Of a DNA stretch of 34,459 nt, positions 18,228 to 27,165 are shown in pieces; position 1 is the stretch's first letter; the number at the start of each line of letters is the position of its first letter. The translations under genes were made by a program, and so were the position numbers. The DNA is from Acidobacteriota bacterium (GTDB lineage: Bacteria > Acidobacteriota > JAAYUB01 > JAMOQF01): contig JAMOQF010000168.1 in NCBI GenBank assembly GCA_027064125.1, positions 1-34,459 of the forward strand, given 5' to 3'. The notes below the pieces were generated by a model that saw only the letters and a list, made by a program, of their open reading frames with translations, searched no databases and was not told the origin of the DNA.

Positions 18228-19820
18228 CTAAAATTTTATTTCTTCTCTATACTCTCCAAAAACCTCCCTTAAAGCATCAGATATTTCCCCAAGGGTGGCA
18301 TAATTTTTAACCGCTTCAATTATTGGAAACATTAAATTTTCATCCCCTTTTGCAACATCCTTAACTTTTTCAAGGGATTTTCTAACCGCATCTCCATCTC
18401 TTTCTTTTTTTAACCTTTTAACTCTTTCCACCTGTTTTCTTTCCATCTCCTCATCTATTTTCAATATATCGTAATTTTCCTCTTCCTCAATTTGAAATTT
18501 ATTTACTCCAACCACCACCTTCTCATTTTTTTCAATCTCCATCTGATATTTATACGCAGAATCCTGAATCTCTCTCTGAACATATCCCTCTTCAATTGCA
18601 CTTAACATTCCCCCCATTTTATCAATTTTTTCAATATATTCCTGAGCCCTTTTTTCAATCTCATCTGTTAACTTTTCTATGTAGTAGGAACCAGCAAGAG
18701 GATCCACAGTATCTGTAACTCCACTTTCATAACCTATAACCTGTTGAGTCCTTAAGGCAAGTCTTGCAGAACTCTCTGTGGGAAGGGAAAGTGCCTCATC
18801 CATTGAATTTGTGTGAAGAGATTGAGTTCCACCAAGTACCGCAGAAAGGGCCTGTATAGTTACCCTTACAACATTCACCATGGGCTGCTGGGCAGTTAAT
18901 GTGGAACCTGCTGTCTGGGTATGAAATCTCAACCGCCATGAAGATGGATTCTTTGCATTAAATCTTTCCTTCATTATCTTAGCCCAAAGTCTCCTCGCAG
19001 CCCTGAACTTTGCAATCTCCTCTAAAAAATTGTTGTGGGCATTAAAGAAAAATGAAAGTCTCGGAGCAAACTTATCCACATCAAGCCCCCTCTTTATCGC
19101 AGCCTCAACATATGCAATACCATCTGCAAGGGTAAAGGCAACCTCCTGAACTGCTGTGGAACCTGCCTCCCTTATGTGATATCCACTTATGGATATGGTA
19201 TTCCACTTTGGAACATATTTTGAACAGTAGTCGAAAATGTCAGTTATTATCCTCAAAGATGGTCGTGGGGGATATATATAAGTCCCCCTTGCAATATACT
19301 CCTTTAAAATGTCATTCTGAATTGTGCCAGACAGTTTTTCAGGTGATACACCCTGTTTTTCCGCAACTACTATGTACATGGCAAGTAAAATTGCCGCCGT
19401 GGCATTTATGGTCATTGAGGTGGAAACCCTATCAAGGGGAATCTCCTTAAAAAGTACCTCCATATCCTCAAGGGAATCTATTGCCACCCCAACTTTTCCC
19501 ACCTCTCCACGGGAAAGTGGATGATCTGAATCGTAGCCAATCTGTGTTGGAAGATCAAAGGCAACACTGAGCCCGGTCTGTCCCTGTTCAAGTAGATATC
19601 TATATCTTTTGTTAGATTCTTCAGCAGTTGCATACCCAGCATATTGACGCATTGTCCATAGTCTTGAGCGATACATTTCCGGATATACTCCCCGTGTGAA
19701 GGGATAAGATCCAGGCATTCCCAATTTTTCATCATAATCAAAGGGTTCAATATCTTCAGGTTTGTAAACAGTTTTTATCTCAATTCCCGATGAAGTAAAA
19801 AATTTCTTTTTTTCCTCCAT
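18228..19820 (-). CDS. Methylmalonyl-CoA mutase large (catalytic) subunit
   Basis: 530 aa: [135 protein letters not shown]. No B12-binding domain in this ORF. Confidence 0.95.
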   Translation of the reverse strand: MEEKKKFFTSSGIEIKTVYKPEDIEPFDYDEKLGMPGSYPFTRGVYPEMYRSRLWTMRQYAGYATAEESNKRYRYLLEQGQTGLSVAFDLPTQIGYDSDHPLSRGEVGKVGVAIDSLEDMEVLFKEIPLDRVSTSMTINATAAILLAMYIVVAEKQGVSPEKLSGTIQNDILKEYIARGTYIYPPRPSLRIITDIFDYCSKYVPKWNTISISGYHIREAGSTAVQEVAFTLADGIAYVEAAIKRGLDVDKFAPRLSFFFNAHNNFLEEIAKFRAARRLWAKIMKERFNAKNPSSWRLRFHTQTAGSTLTAQQPMVNVVRVTIQALSAVLGGTQSLHTNSMDEALSLPTESSARLALRTQQVIGYESGVTDTVDPLAGSYYIEKLTDEIEKRAQEYIEKIDKMGGMLSAIEEGYVQREIQDSAYKYQMEIEKNEKVVVGVNKFQIEEEENYDILKIDEEMERKQVERVKRLKKERDGDAVRKSLEKVKDVAKGDENLMFPIIEAVKNYATLGEISDALREVFGEYREEIKF

Positions 19821-19889
19821 TTTTTCACTCCCTATAAATTATCTAACTTTTTAACATAAATTTAAAAATATTACAATAATTAATATTTA

Positions 19890-20891
19890 TTAAAATTTTT
19901 TCTCAACAAGAGATAATATTAAAATATATCCCATAAGAGACAAAATTGAAAACAAAAAGAGAAAGTTATCAAGTTCTTTAATTTTAACAATCTTTTTCCT
20001 CTCAAAGGGTGTTTTTTCCATTTTATCTATCTTAGATGCTATTTCAAAAAGGGCATTTCCGTCCCTTGCCCTGAAATATTCTCCCCCTGTCTTTTTAGCA
20101 ATCTCTTTTAAAGTCTCCTCATCAAACTGGACCTTCCTCTTAACATATACCGGTTCATCAAAAACATTTAAACCCAATACTTCTGCCTCCTTCCCAGAAC
20201 CTATTCCAATTGTATAAATCTTAATTTCATATTCCCTTGCAAACTGAGCAGCAGTAAGGGGTGATATCTCTCCCTTATTATTGCTTCCATCTGTCATCAA
20301 AAGCATTACCTTACTCTTTGCCTTTGAATGTCTCAAAAGATTTATCCCATTTACAATTGCCATTCCTATTGCTGTACCATCCATATCAAATGGGATTAAT
20401 TTCACACTTTTTAAAAGTGCTATGAGAGATGTATGGTCCATTGTAAGGGGAGAAAGTACGAAACTGTTTGCAGCAAATAAAAGTAGGGCTATCCTATCGT
20501 TTTTCCTCATTTTTATAAACTTTTCAATCATCAATTTGGAAACTGTTAACCTATCTGGATCAAAGTCCCTGGCAGACATACTGGTTGAAATATCAAGGGC
20601 AATTGCTATATCAATTCCCTTTGTGGCAGGTTTAAAAAATATCTCCCTTTTTGAAAATTGAGATATCCCCAAAAAAAGGGAAGAAAAAAATATCAAAAGA
20701 AAAAAGATTTTAAAAAATTCAAATAGGCGCAAGATCCCTTTACTTAAATTCATCTTTTCAAAAAAGAAAAGCGGGAAAAGAGGTAATTTAACCCTTCTTT
20801 TTAAAAAAATATGGTATGAAAAAAGAGAAACAAAGAGAAGTATCAAAAAAACAATACCTCTTCCAGGATGTAAAAGGATATATCCATTCAT
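19890..20891 (-). CDS. VWA-domain membrane protein, BatA-like
   Basis: 333 aa: N-terminal TM segments, MIDAS DISTSMSARDFDPDRLTVSK, LLMTDGSNNKGEISPLTAAQFAREYEIKIYTIGIGS, C-terminal TM. Confidence 0.88.
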   Translation of the reverse strand: MNGYILLHPGRGIVFLILLFVSLFSYHIFLKRRVKLPLFPLFFFEKMNLSKGILRLFEFFKIFFLLIFFSSLFLGISQFSKREIFFKPATKGIDIAIALDISTSMSARDFDPDRLTVSKLMIEKFIKMRKNDRIALLLFAANSFVLSPLTMDHTSLIALLKSVKLIPFDMDGTAIGMAIVNGINLLRHSKAKSKVMLLMTDGSNNKGEISPLTAAQFAREYEIKIYTIGIGSGKEAEVLGLNVFDEPVYVKRKVQFDEETLKEIAKKTGGEYFRARDGNALFEIASKIDKMEKTPFERKKIVKIKELDNFLFLFSILSLMGYILILSLVEKKF

Positions 20892-20892
20892 A

Positions 20893-21771
20893 TTATTCTA
20901 CAAAATGACCCGAAATTTTAAGGGCCACATCTACCATTTTTTCAAAAAATGAACTCTCAAAAATCTGGGGGCTGAACTCAACCATTTCACAACTATTTAA
21001 TATCCAGATTAATTCCCCCCTTACAATGTGATTTTGAGAATCAAAAAACTCCTTTATCTCCTCATTGGTCAACTTCAAAAAATCCACCGAAAAATGTTTA
21101 CTCAAAAGTTCCCTCAAAAATTGACTGAGTAAGAAGGCAAAATATCTACTGTCCTTTTCATATATCCTGCCCTTTTTTAAAGCCTCAATTTTCCTTATAA
21201 TTTCAGAGGTAGTATCTCCTTCAAATTCTTCCACATTTTCCACAATCTCAACAATTTCCCTCTTTTTCTTTCTAAATCTAAAAAATAAAAAAATAACTAT
21301 AAAAAATAGAAAAAGTGGGATAAAAGCAAGCCTCCCATACCATCTTTTAATAACTACTTTGTATGGAGGTTTAAGGGGTTTGGGAGAAAGGGATTTCCCC
21401 ACAGTGGAGACAACCTCTAAAATAGGTGGAGAGTAATTTATTTTTTCTCCATTTAAAAAGACAGGTATAACAGGTAACTTCTTCTTTCCAAGAAAAAAGG
21501 GCTGGATTTTGTATAAAACTTCAAGATCTCTCCCTCTTTTTACTACTTTTACATCTCTTAAAAAAATATCAAAATATTTATTTCCCACTCTTTTATATTC
21601 CACATCTTTTCCAGCACATTCCCTTAATAAAATTCCATAATCAATCACATCTCCCAATTTGCATTTAGTTACATATACCCTTGAGGTAATCTCCTTTGAA
21701 AAAAAGGTTGTACAAACCAAAGAAGAAATTAACAAAAATAGCAAAAATCTATTCAAGGTAGATGAGTTCAT
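20893..21771 (-). CDS. Bat-operon-like membrane protein (BatD/DUF4381-like architecture)
   Basis: 292 aa: signal sequence, extracytoplasmic beta-rich domain, central TM (LAFIPLFLFFIVIFLFFRF), cytoplasmic helical domain. 1-nt gap to the BatA-like gene. Confidence 0.6.
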   Translation of the reverse strand: MNSSTLNRFLLFLLISSLVCTTFFSKEITSRVYVTKCKLGDVIDYGILLRECAGKDVEYKRVGNKYFDIFLRDVKVVKRGRDLEVLYKIQPFFLGKKKLPVIPVFLNGEKINYSPPILEVVSTVGKSLSPKPLKPPYKVVIKRWYGRLAFIPLFLFFIVIFLFFRFRKKKREIVEIVENVEEFEGDTTSEIIRKIEALKKGRIYEKDSRYFAFLLSQFLRELLSKHFSVDFLKLTNEEIKEFFDSQNHIVRGELIWILNSCEMVEFSPQIFESSFFEKMVDVALKISGHFVE

Positions 21772-22858
21772 ACTCAGTTGACCCCAATCCTATCTCTTCA
21801 CCATATTTTAAATGGGCAAACCAATCTATTTCAGGATGCAGTGCCCTTATCTTATCCACCTTTTTACCTTTTCTACCTATCTTCGACCGAGGAATTCCCT
21901 CCACACTTTTTAAAAGATCGCAACTTGCCACATCAATGGCTATGGGATCCCTTGAAAACAAAATTCCAAGATCTGGAACAATTGGATTATCAGAATAGGA
22001 AAAGCAATCGCAATCAGGGGTAATATCCAGTAAAAAATTTACAAAAATCGCCTTTTTTACAAGTTTTAAAACCGCATAAACCCCCTCAACCATTTTTTCT
22101 CCAAGATTTTCTGGCTTTTCACTCCATAAAATTTTAAGACAATTCTGGGGACATGCGGGAATACAATCAGCACAACCCTGACACTTTTCGTAATCAAAAT
22201 TCGCCTTTCCATCAACTATTTCTATAGCATCAAACTGACACACATCTGCACACACTCCACATCCTGTACAACAATCCCTATTTTTAAACTCAGGTCTAAC
22301 ACTGCTTGCATGCATTCTCTGTTTTGAAGATCTCCCCACAAGTCCCATACCTATATTTTTTATCGTCCCTCCAAATCCCGCCACAAGGTGTCCCTTGAAG
22401 TGGGCAAGACTTATAAGGGCATCTGTCACCTTTAAAACTCCACCAACCTTTAATTCCTTAAAATGCTTTAGATTAATTTCAACATTTACATTGTGTTCAG
22501 AAGCAAGACCATCCGCCATTATTATTGGGGCCCCAACCTGGGCATATCCAAAACCGTGCAAAATGGCAAGGGTTGTATGGTCAATGGCATCCGTCCTCAT
22601 ACCGTGATAGAGTGTTGATGTTTCAGTCAAAAATGGCTTTCCGCCTGATTCTTTCACAAAATCCACAACCTTCTTCACATAAATATGTCTCAAAAAAGCA
22701 GTATTTCCCTCCTCCCCAAAACTAAGTTTAATGGCCACCCTATCTCCACTATTAACAAAATCACTTCCCAACTTCTTCAATCCCACCAGAACCTTTTCAG
22801 CAAGACCTATTCTCCTTTTCCCAATTTCAGAAGGATAAAAATAAACTTTACTTTTCAT
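21749..22858 (-). CDS. DUF362-type protein with two [4Fe-4S] ferredoxin motifs
   Basis: 369 aa: VAIKLSFGEEGNTAFLRHIYVKKVVDFVKESGGKPFLTETSTLY, CTGCGVCADVCQFDAIEI, CQGCADCIPACPQNCLKI. Confidence 0.88.
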   Translation of the reverse strand: MKSKVYFYPSEIGKRRIGLAEKVLVGLKKLGSDFVNSGDRVAIKLSFGEEGNTAFLRHIYVKKVVDFVKESGGKPFLTETSTLYHGMRTDAIDHTTLAILHGFGYAQVGAPIIMADGLASEHNVNVEINLKHFKELKVGGVLKVTDALISLAHFKGHLVAGFGGTIKNIGMGLVGRSSKQRMHASSVRPEFKNRDCCTGCGVCADVCQFDAIEIVDGKANFDYEKCQGCADCIPACPQNCLKILWSEKPENLGEKMVEGVYAVLKLVKKAIFVNFLLDITPDCDCFSYSDNPIVPDLGILFSRDPIAIDVASCDLLKSVEGIPRSKIGRKGKKVDKIRALHPEIDWFAHLKYGEEIGLGSTEYELIYLE

Positions 22859-22860
22859 AT

Positions 22861-23076
22861 CTAATTCCCCTTTCTCTCCTCATAGGGTAAATTGTCAATA
22901 TTTCCCACAATGAAATTTTGAAGAACAACAAGATCTACAGAATTAACCTTTAGATCATATTTTACATCTGCGGCTTTTCCATTTATTTCATCCGATGTTA
23001 AATTGCCAGTTAAAAAACCTGCCAACAGAGAAACATCAGAGATATTAACCGCTCCATCTCCGTTTAAATCTCCCAT
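22861..23076 (-). other. Dockerin-like module (duplicated F-hand) within the secreted repeat protein
   Basis: First F-hand D-L-N-G-D-G-A-V-N-I-S-D is canonical. The second (D-V-K-Y-D-L-K-V-N-S-V-D) keeps D1/D5/N9/D12 and has K at position 3. Confidence 0.75.
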
Positions 23077-24876
23077 CTTTAAAGGAGAATCAATTGAAAC
23101 ATTGATGGTAAAATCTCCTTCAGATGCTCCATCCACACTTAAAAAATAGAAGCCCTTTTCAAGGTTATTAACCACCAGACACTCATTGCCGTAAGCAATC
23201 AAATTATCTCCACTTCTGCAATCACTTAAAAGAAAAAGATCCAGATCCACAGGGGGGCTTGGGTCAAAGGTTATCCCAAGAAATGAATCCTCATCTATTT
23301 TTATTTTATAGATGTATTCCTTTCCACTTTCATCCCAGGATACATCAGTGTAGGAATTGATGTTGCTTTCACCAGATGAAGTGTTGCCCGAATAATCCCC
23401 AGCACCTGTTATCGAATCATCATAACAATCCAATAAAGTGCAATCCACCTGAAGGGTAAACTCATGATTCTCAAGGTCAGAGGAATCCACTGATAAAAAA
23501 TATGTTCCCGAAGAAATCATTTTAGTAAATTGAAAACTTCCATAACCTATACAACTTCCCTCATCTTCACAATCTGTAAGGAGATATACACGTAAATTTG
23601 AATCTCCACTTAATTTCACCGTAACATAACCATCCTCAGACATGTTAAACTTATACACGCATTCCTTTCCTACCTCATCATAAAAACCACAACTATAGTG
23701 TTCCCTCTGTGCAATTCCATCCTGAGTGTTTCCATTGATCGTTGAACCACACGATATTTCACTTAAAAAACAGGAAGAAGGGGTGGAATAAAAATCAAGG
23801 TCATATTGGGAACCAAGTCCATCATCACTATCTATTACAAGATAATAACTGCCAGAGGCAAGATTCTGGGTCAATTCTCCAACACCCGTTGCAATGCAAC
23901 TTGAAGGATCCCCACACTCATTTAAAATAAATATTCTGTGAGGTGAAGCCTCATTAGAAAGATAGACATCCACAAGACTGCTTTCACTCAATGAAAACTT
24001 ATATATCTTTTCAGGTCCACTTTCATCCCCATTATAACAGTTGTAGTTATCATAAATTCTATTTCCTCCATAGGTGGTGTCACTGTCACTATAGGAAGTT
24101 CCAGTTATTTCCTTATCAAAACAATCATAAAAATTTACAATTATTCTATAATTTCCCCCTTCCGAAGGAGGACTGTCAATTGAAATATAATAATCACCGG
24201 CAGATAGTTTCTTGATTAAACCATCTGTCCCAACATCAATACATGTATCCCCATCATTACAATCTGTAAGCAAAAAAATTGAAAGATTGTAAGATGTTAT
24301 CAATTCTATTTTAACAATTTTTTCCCCATCAAGGTGAAAGTGATATACATATTCACTACCACTAAAATCATTTGAACCTGCACATACATAATGCGAAATG
24401 ACATTATCTCCATTTGTTGTATTTCCCACTTCATCTATATCTCCAGTTATTTCTTCATCAACACAGCTAAAGAGACAGGAAAAACTAAAGGAAAATTCCC
24501 CTTCAGAACCATTATACCCATCTATAACAAGATAGTATGTTCCGGGATCAAGGTCCTTAACAATTTCATTATCCCCATACGCTATACAACTATTGGAATC
24601 TGCGCAATCAGTCAAAATAAACATATCAAGATCAGCCCCTAAACTTTCAAAGGAAAAATCTACCCTCGTCCACTGATCCAGGGTAAACCTATATATTTTC
24701 TCTTTTCCTCCTTCTTCCCAATTACAACAGGAATACACATCAAAATTTAAACTTCCATCTACCGTTGTTCCACTTATGGTATCTCCACACACAATATCTC
24801 CATCAAAGCAGTTTTGAGAATATAAAAAAATAGAAATCATGAAAAATATAAAAGTTAAAAAAAGAATTCTCTTCAC
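22861..24876 (-). CDS. Secreted protein with five Cys-containing PPC-like repeats and a C-terminal dockerin-type module
   Basis: 671 aa: signal sequence, five about 110-aa repeats with a recurring (I/L)(F/L)(L)(T/S/N)(D/E)C.D..(S/T)CI..G...(L)..G.Y(Y/F)(L/I)S/V.D core, then GDLNGDGAVNISDVSLLAGFLTG...AADVKYDLKVNSVDLVVLQNFIVG. Confidence 0.82.
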   Translation of the reverse strand: MKRILFLTFIFFMISIFLYSQNCFDGDIVCGDTISGTTVDGSLNFDVYSCCNWEEGGKEKIYRFTLDQWTRVDFSFESLGADLDMFILTDCADSNSCIAYGDNEIVKDLDPGTYYLVIDGYNGSEGEFSFSFSCLFSCVDEEITGDIDEVGNTTNGDNVISHYVCAGSNDFSGSEYVYHFHLDGEKIVKIELITSYNLSIFLLTDCNDGDTCIDVGTDGLIKKLSAGDYYISIDSPPSEGGNYRIIVNFYDCFDKEITGTSYSDSDTTYGGNRIYDNYNCYNGDESGPEKIYKFSLSESSLVDVYLSNEASPHRIFILNECGDPSSCIATGVGELTQNLASGSYYLVIDSDDGLGSQYDLDFYSTPSSCFLSEISCGSTINGNTQDGIAQREHYSCGFYDEVGKECVYKFNMSEDGYVTVKLSGDSNLRVYLLTDCEDEGSCIGYGSFQFTKMISSGTYFLSVDSSDLENHEFTLQVDCTLLDCYDDSITGAGDYSGNTSSGESNINSYTDVSWDESGKEYIYKIKIDEDSFLGITFDPSPPVDLDLFLLSDCRSGDNLIAYGNECLVVNNLEKGFYFLSVDGASEGDFTINVSIDSPLKMGDLNGDGAVNISDVSLLAGFLTGNLTSDEINGKAADVKYDLKVNSVDLVVLQNFIVGNIDNLPYEERKGN

Positions 24877-27164
24877 TTTACTTTCCCTCCAAATGGTAAC
24901 CAGATAGTATAGTATTTATCCACATAAATATCACTCTTTTTTAATTTCAATTTTACCGAAGCAATTTCACCAATCTTTCTCTCTATATCTTTTCTCAATA
25001 CATCAAGTTCCCTATTAAATTCAGTTTCAAGTGCCTCTATTTCCTCCTTAATGACATCCATCTCAGATTCAAGTTTTTTAACCTTTAGTTCCATTTTTTT
25101 AGTCAATCTCCTCTTTCTTGCCGCCTTTGAAACTATAGTTCTCGATCTGGAACCAAGAAAAAAAGAAAGAAGAGATTCTCCCGCACTAAGATATTCTTCC
25201 CTTTTTCTACCTTCATATTCCTTTTTAGCTATTTCATAATCAAAATTTTTCTTTTCAAGTTTTTCCTTTAACCTCAATAATTTTTTCCCATACCTATTTC
25301 TCAACTTTTCCGATTTAGCCTCAAGTATATTTTCCAACTCATCCCTCAACCTATTTAGAAATTCCTCCCTCGATTCACCCAGGTCACTATGCATTTTGAA
25401 AAATTTATTTACATAAATAACAACATTTTCCTCCCTGTACACATCCACAATTGCACTTTTTAAAAGATTTTCAAGATATTTCTCATCCTTAAATTCATAA
25501 GATATATCGGAGTATCTGGCAAAATCTGGAATAGATGGTGATAAATCCTTTACTGAAAAACCATATAAGTTTTTCCACTCCCCAATTAAATTCTCATTTA
25601 AAGGCCCATAAATCCTATAAAAGAGCATATTTCTGTATATACCATATTTTGAGGAGGTAAAATTAGCAGTAAGTTTTGCAAGGATGTATGGGTAAAAAAC
25701 ACTCTCTTCTTCAAACTCGGGATATAACGCGGAAAATTTCTGATAAACAGGATTATCTCTTGTTATTACGTATATATCACCATCTCCAACCCCGTCTACT
25801 CTATCATTTGAAATGGTTTCACTTAATATTTTTTCCGCCGGAAAATTTTTTTTCAAGTCAAAATTTCGTATCTCATCGAGGGTTATGGGCCCTCTTAAAT
25901 AACTAATAGCCCATCTTGTGGTAATCTTTTCAATTTCCCCCCTCTTACTATTTCTATAAATAAACTCCCTCTGTTTTAATCCACTAATTTTCTGTGATAA
26001 AAGTTTTCTGTCAATCCCCCCTCCAGAAAAATCCATGCCATCGAGAAGTCTTTTTTGATCCTGTTTTGTTATGAGTCTTCCTATGAACCATACCCCCATA
26101 TTACCTATTGCCTTATAATCAATGTCTACCGGATTCTGAGTGGAAAGAATTACACCGAGTCCAAAGGCCCTTGCCTGTTTTAATAAAGTCATTAAAGCCC
26201 TTTTTGTTGGAGGATTGTCAGGATATGGTGGGACATAACCAAAAACCTCATCAAAATATAAGACATATCTTAAATCATCACTACCACTTAAACTTCTAAT
26301 ATAAGTCAATATCTGCGATAAAAGAAGGGAAATTGCAAACATCCTCTCCTTTTCGCTCAGGTGGGCAATGTAAAAAATGGAACATCTGGGCCTTCCATCA
26401 CTACTCTCAAGCATATTTCTTACATTAAACCTTTCTCCTTTAAACCAATCAGCCATATATGGAGAGGCCACAAGGGAATTCATTTTAAAAGCCAACTCCA
26501 TTCTATCATCCCGGGGATAAATTTTGTCCACCTTAAAAACCCCTATCTTTTCAAAAGGGGGATCTTGAATCGCCGAAATAAGTGTATCAAAGCCTATTTC
26601 TACCCCCTTTCTGGAAAAGTAATCTATTATTGTGGAAAGTAAAAGAGACTCCCTATTTAAAGCACCTCCTCCCTTTACACCTATAAGAGAAAGAATGGAA
26701 TCCACAACAACAGAAAGGGTTTCCTTCCCTTTAACTCCAGATAAAATTCCTCCTATATTTAAAGGAATCCCTGCCTCAGAATTGGGGGTAAAAATTGAAT
26801 AGATAACATTGTCCTTGATGGATTCCATATAATTTGAATCAATCCCCCATCTAAAAAGCCCCTCCCTCCACTTCTTGGATTCACTCTCAGCCACTTCATC
26901 GCTTCCACCCTTCACCCATTTCTTAAAAGATTCTATGGAAAAATCTGGAAAATTTAAGAGGAGATTTGTCAAATCTCCCTTTACATCTATGGCTATAACA
27001 GACTTACCCTCTTTTAAAAGTTCCTCAATCATAATTATACCCAGAGCCGTTTTACCACTACCTGTCATACCAACTATCATACCGTGGGTTGTTAAATCTT
27101 TACTTTTCAATAAAAACCTATTGGAGATCTCATTCCTCTCATTTAAGATGCCTCCAATATACAC
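24873..27164 (-). CDS. HerA/DUF87-like ATPase with C-terminal coiled coil
   Basis: 763 aa: HGMIVGMTGSGKTALGIIMIEELLKEGKSVIAIDVKGDLTNLL (Walker A), LRYVLYFDEVFGYVPPYPDNPPTKRALMTLLKQARAFGLGVILSTQNPVDIDYKAIGNMGVWFIGRL (Walker B/sensor), highly charged helical C-terminus. Confidence 0.85.
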   Translation of the reverse strand: MYIGGILNERNEISNRFLLKSKDLTTHGMIVGMTGSGKTALGIIMIEELLKEGKSVIAIDVKGDLTNLLLNFPDFSIESFKKWVKGGSDEVAESESKKWREGLFRWGIDSNYMESIKDNVIYSIFTPNSEAGIPLNIGGILSGVKGKETLSVVVDSILSLIGVKGGGALNRESLLLSTIIDYFSRKGVEIGFDTLISAIQDPPFEKIGVFKVDKIYPRDDRMELAFKMNSLVASPYMADWFKGERFNVRNMLESSDGRPRCSIFYIAHLSEKERMFAISLLLSQILTYIRSLSGSDDLRYVLYFDEVFGYVPPYPDNPPTKRALMTLLKQARAFGLGVILSTQNPVDIDYKAIGNMGVWFIGRLITKQDQKRLLDGMDFSGGGIDRKLLSQKISGLKQREFIYRNSKRGEIEKITTRWAISYLRGPITLDEIRNFDLKKNFPAEKILSETISNDRVDGVGDGDIYVITRDNPVYQKFSALYPEFEEESVFYPYILAKLTANFTSSKYGIYRNMLFYRIYGPLNENLIGEWKNLYGFSVKDLSPSIPDFARYSDISYEFKDEKYLENLLKSAIVDVYREENVVIYVNKFFKMHSDLGESREEFLNRLRDELENILEAKSEKLRNRYGKKLLRLKEKLEKKNFDYEIAKKEYEGRKREEYLSAGESLLSFFLGSRSRTIVSKAARKRRLTKKMELKVKKLESEMDVIKEEIEALETEFNRELDVLRKDIERKIGEIASVKLKLKKSDIYVDKYYTIWLPFGGKVK

Positions 27165-27165
27165 A

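Noticed and set aside
24873-27164. Antiviral HerA-SIR2/NurA-type defence pair
   Set aside because: The ATPase resembles HerA/DUF87, but neighbouring genes encode a secreted repeat protein and a histidine kinase, not a nuclease or SIR2. There is no support for a defence assignment.
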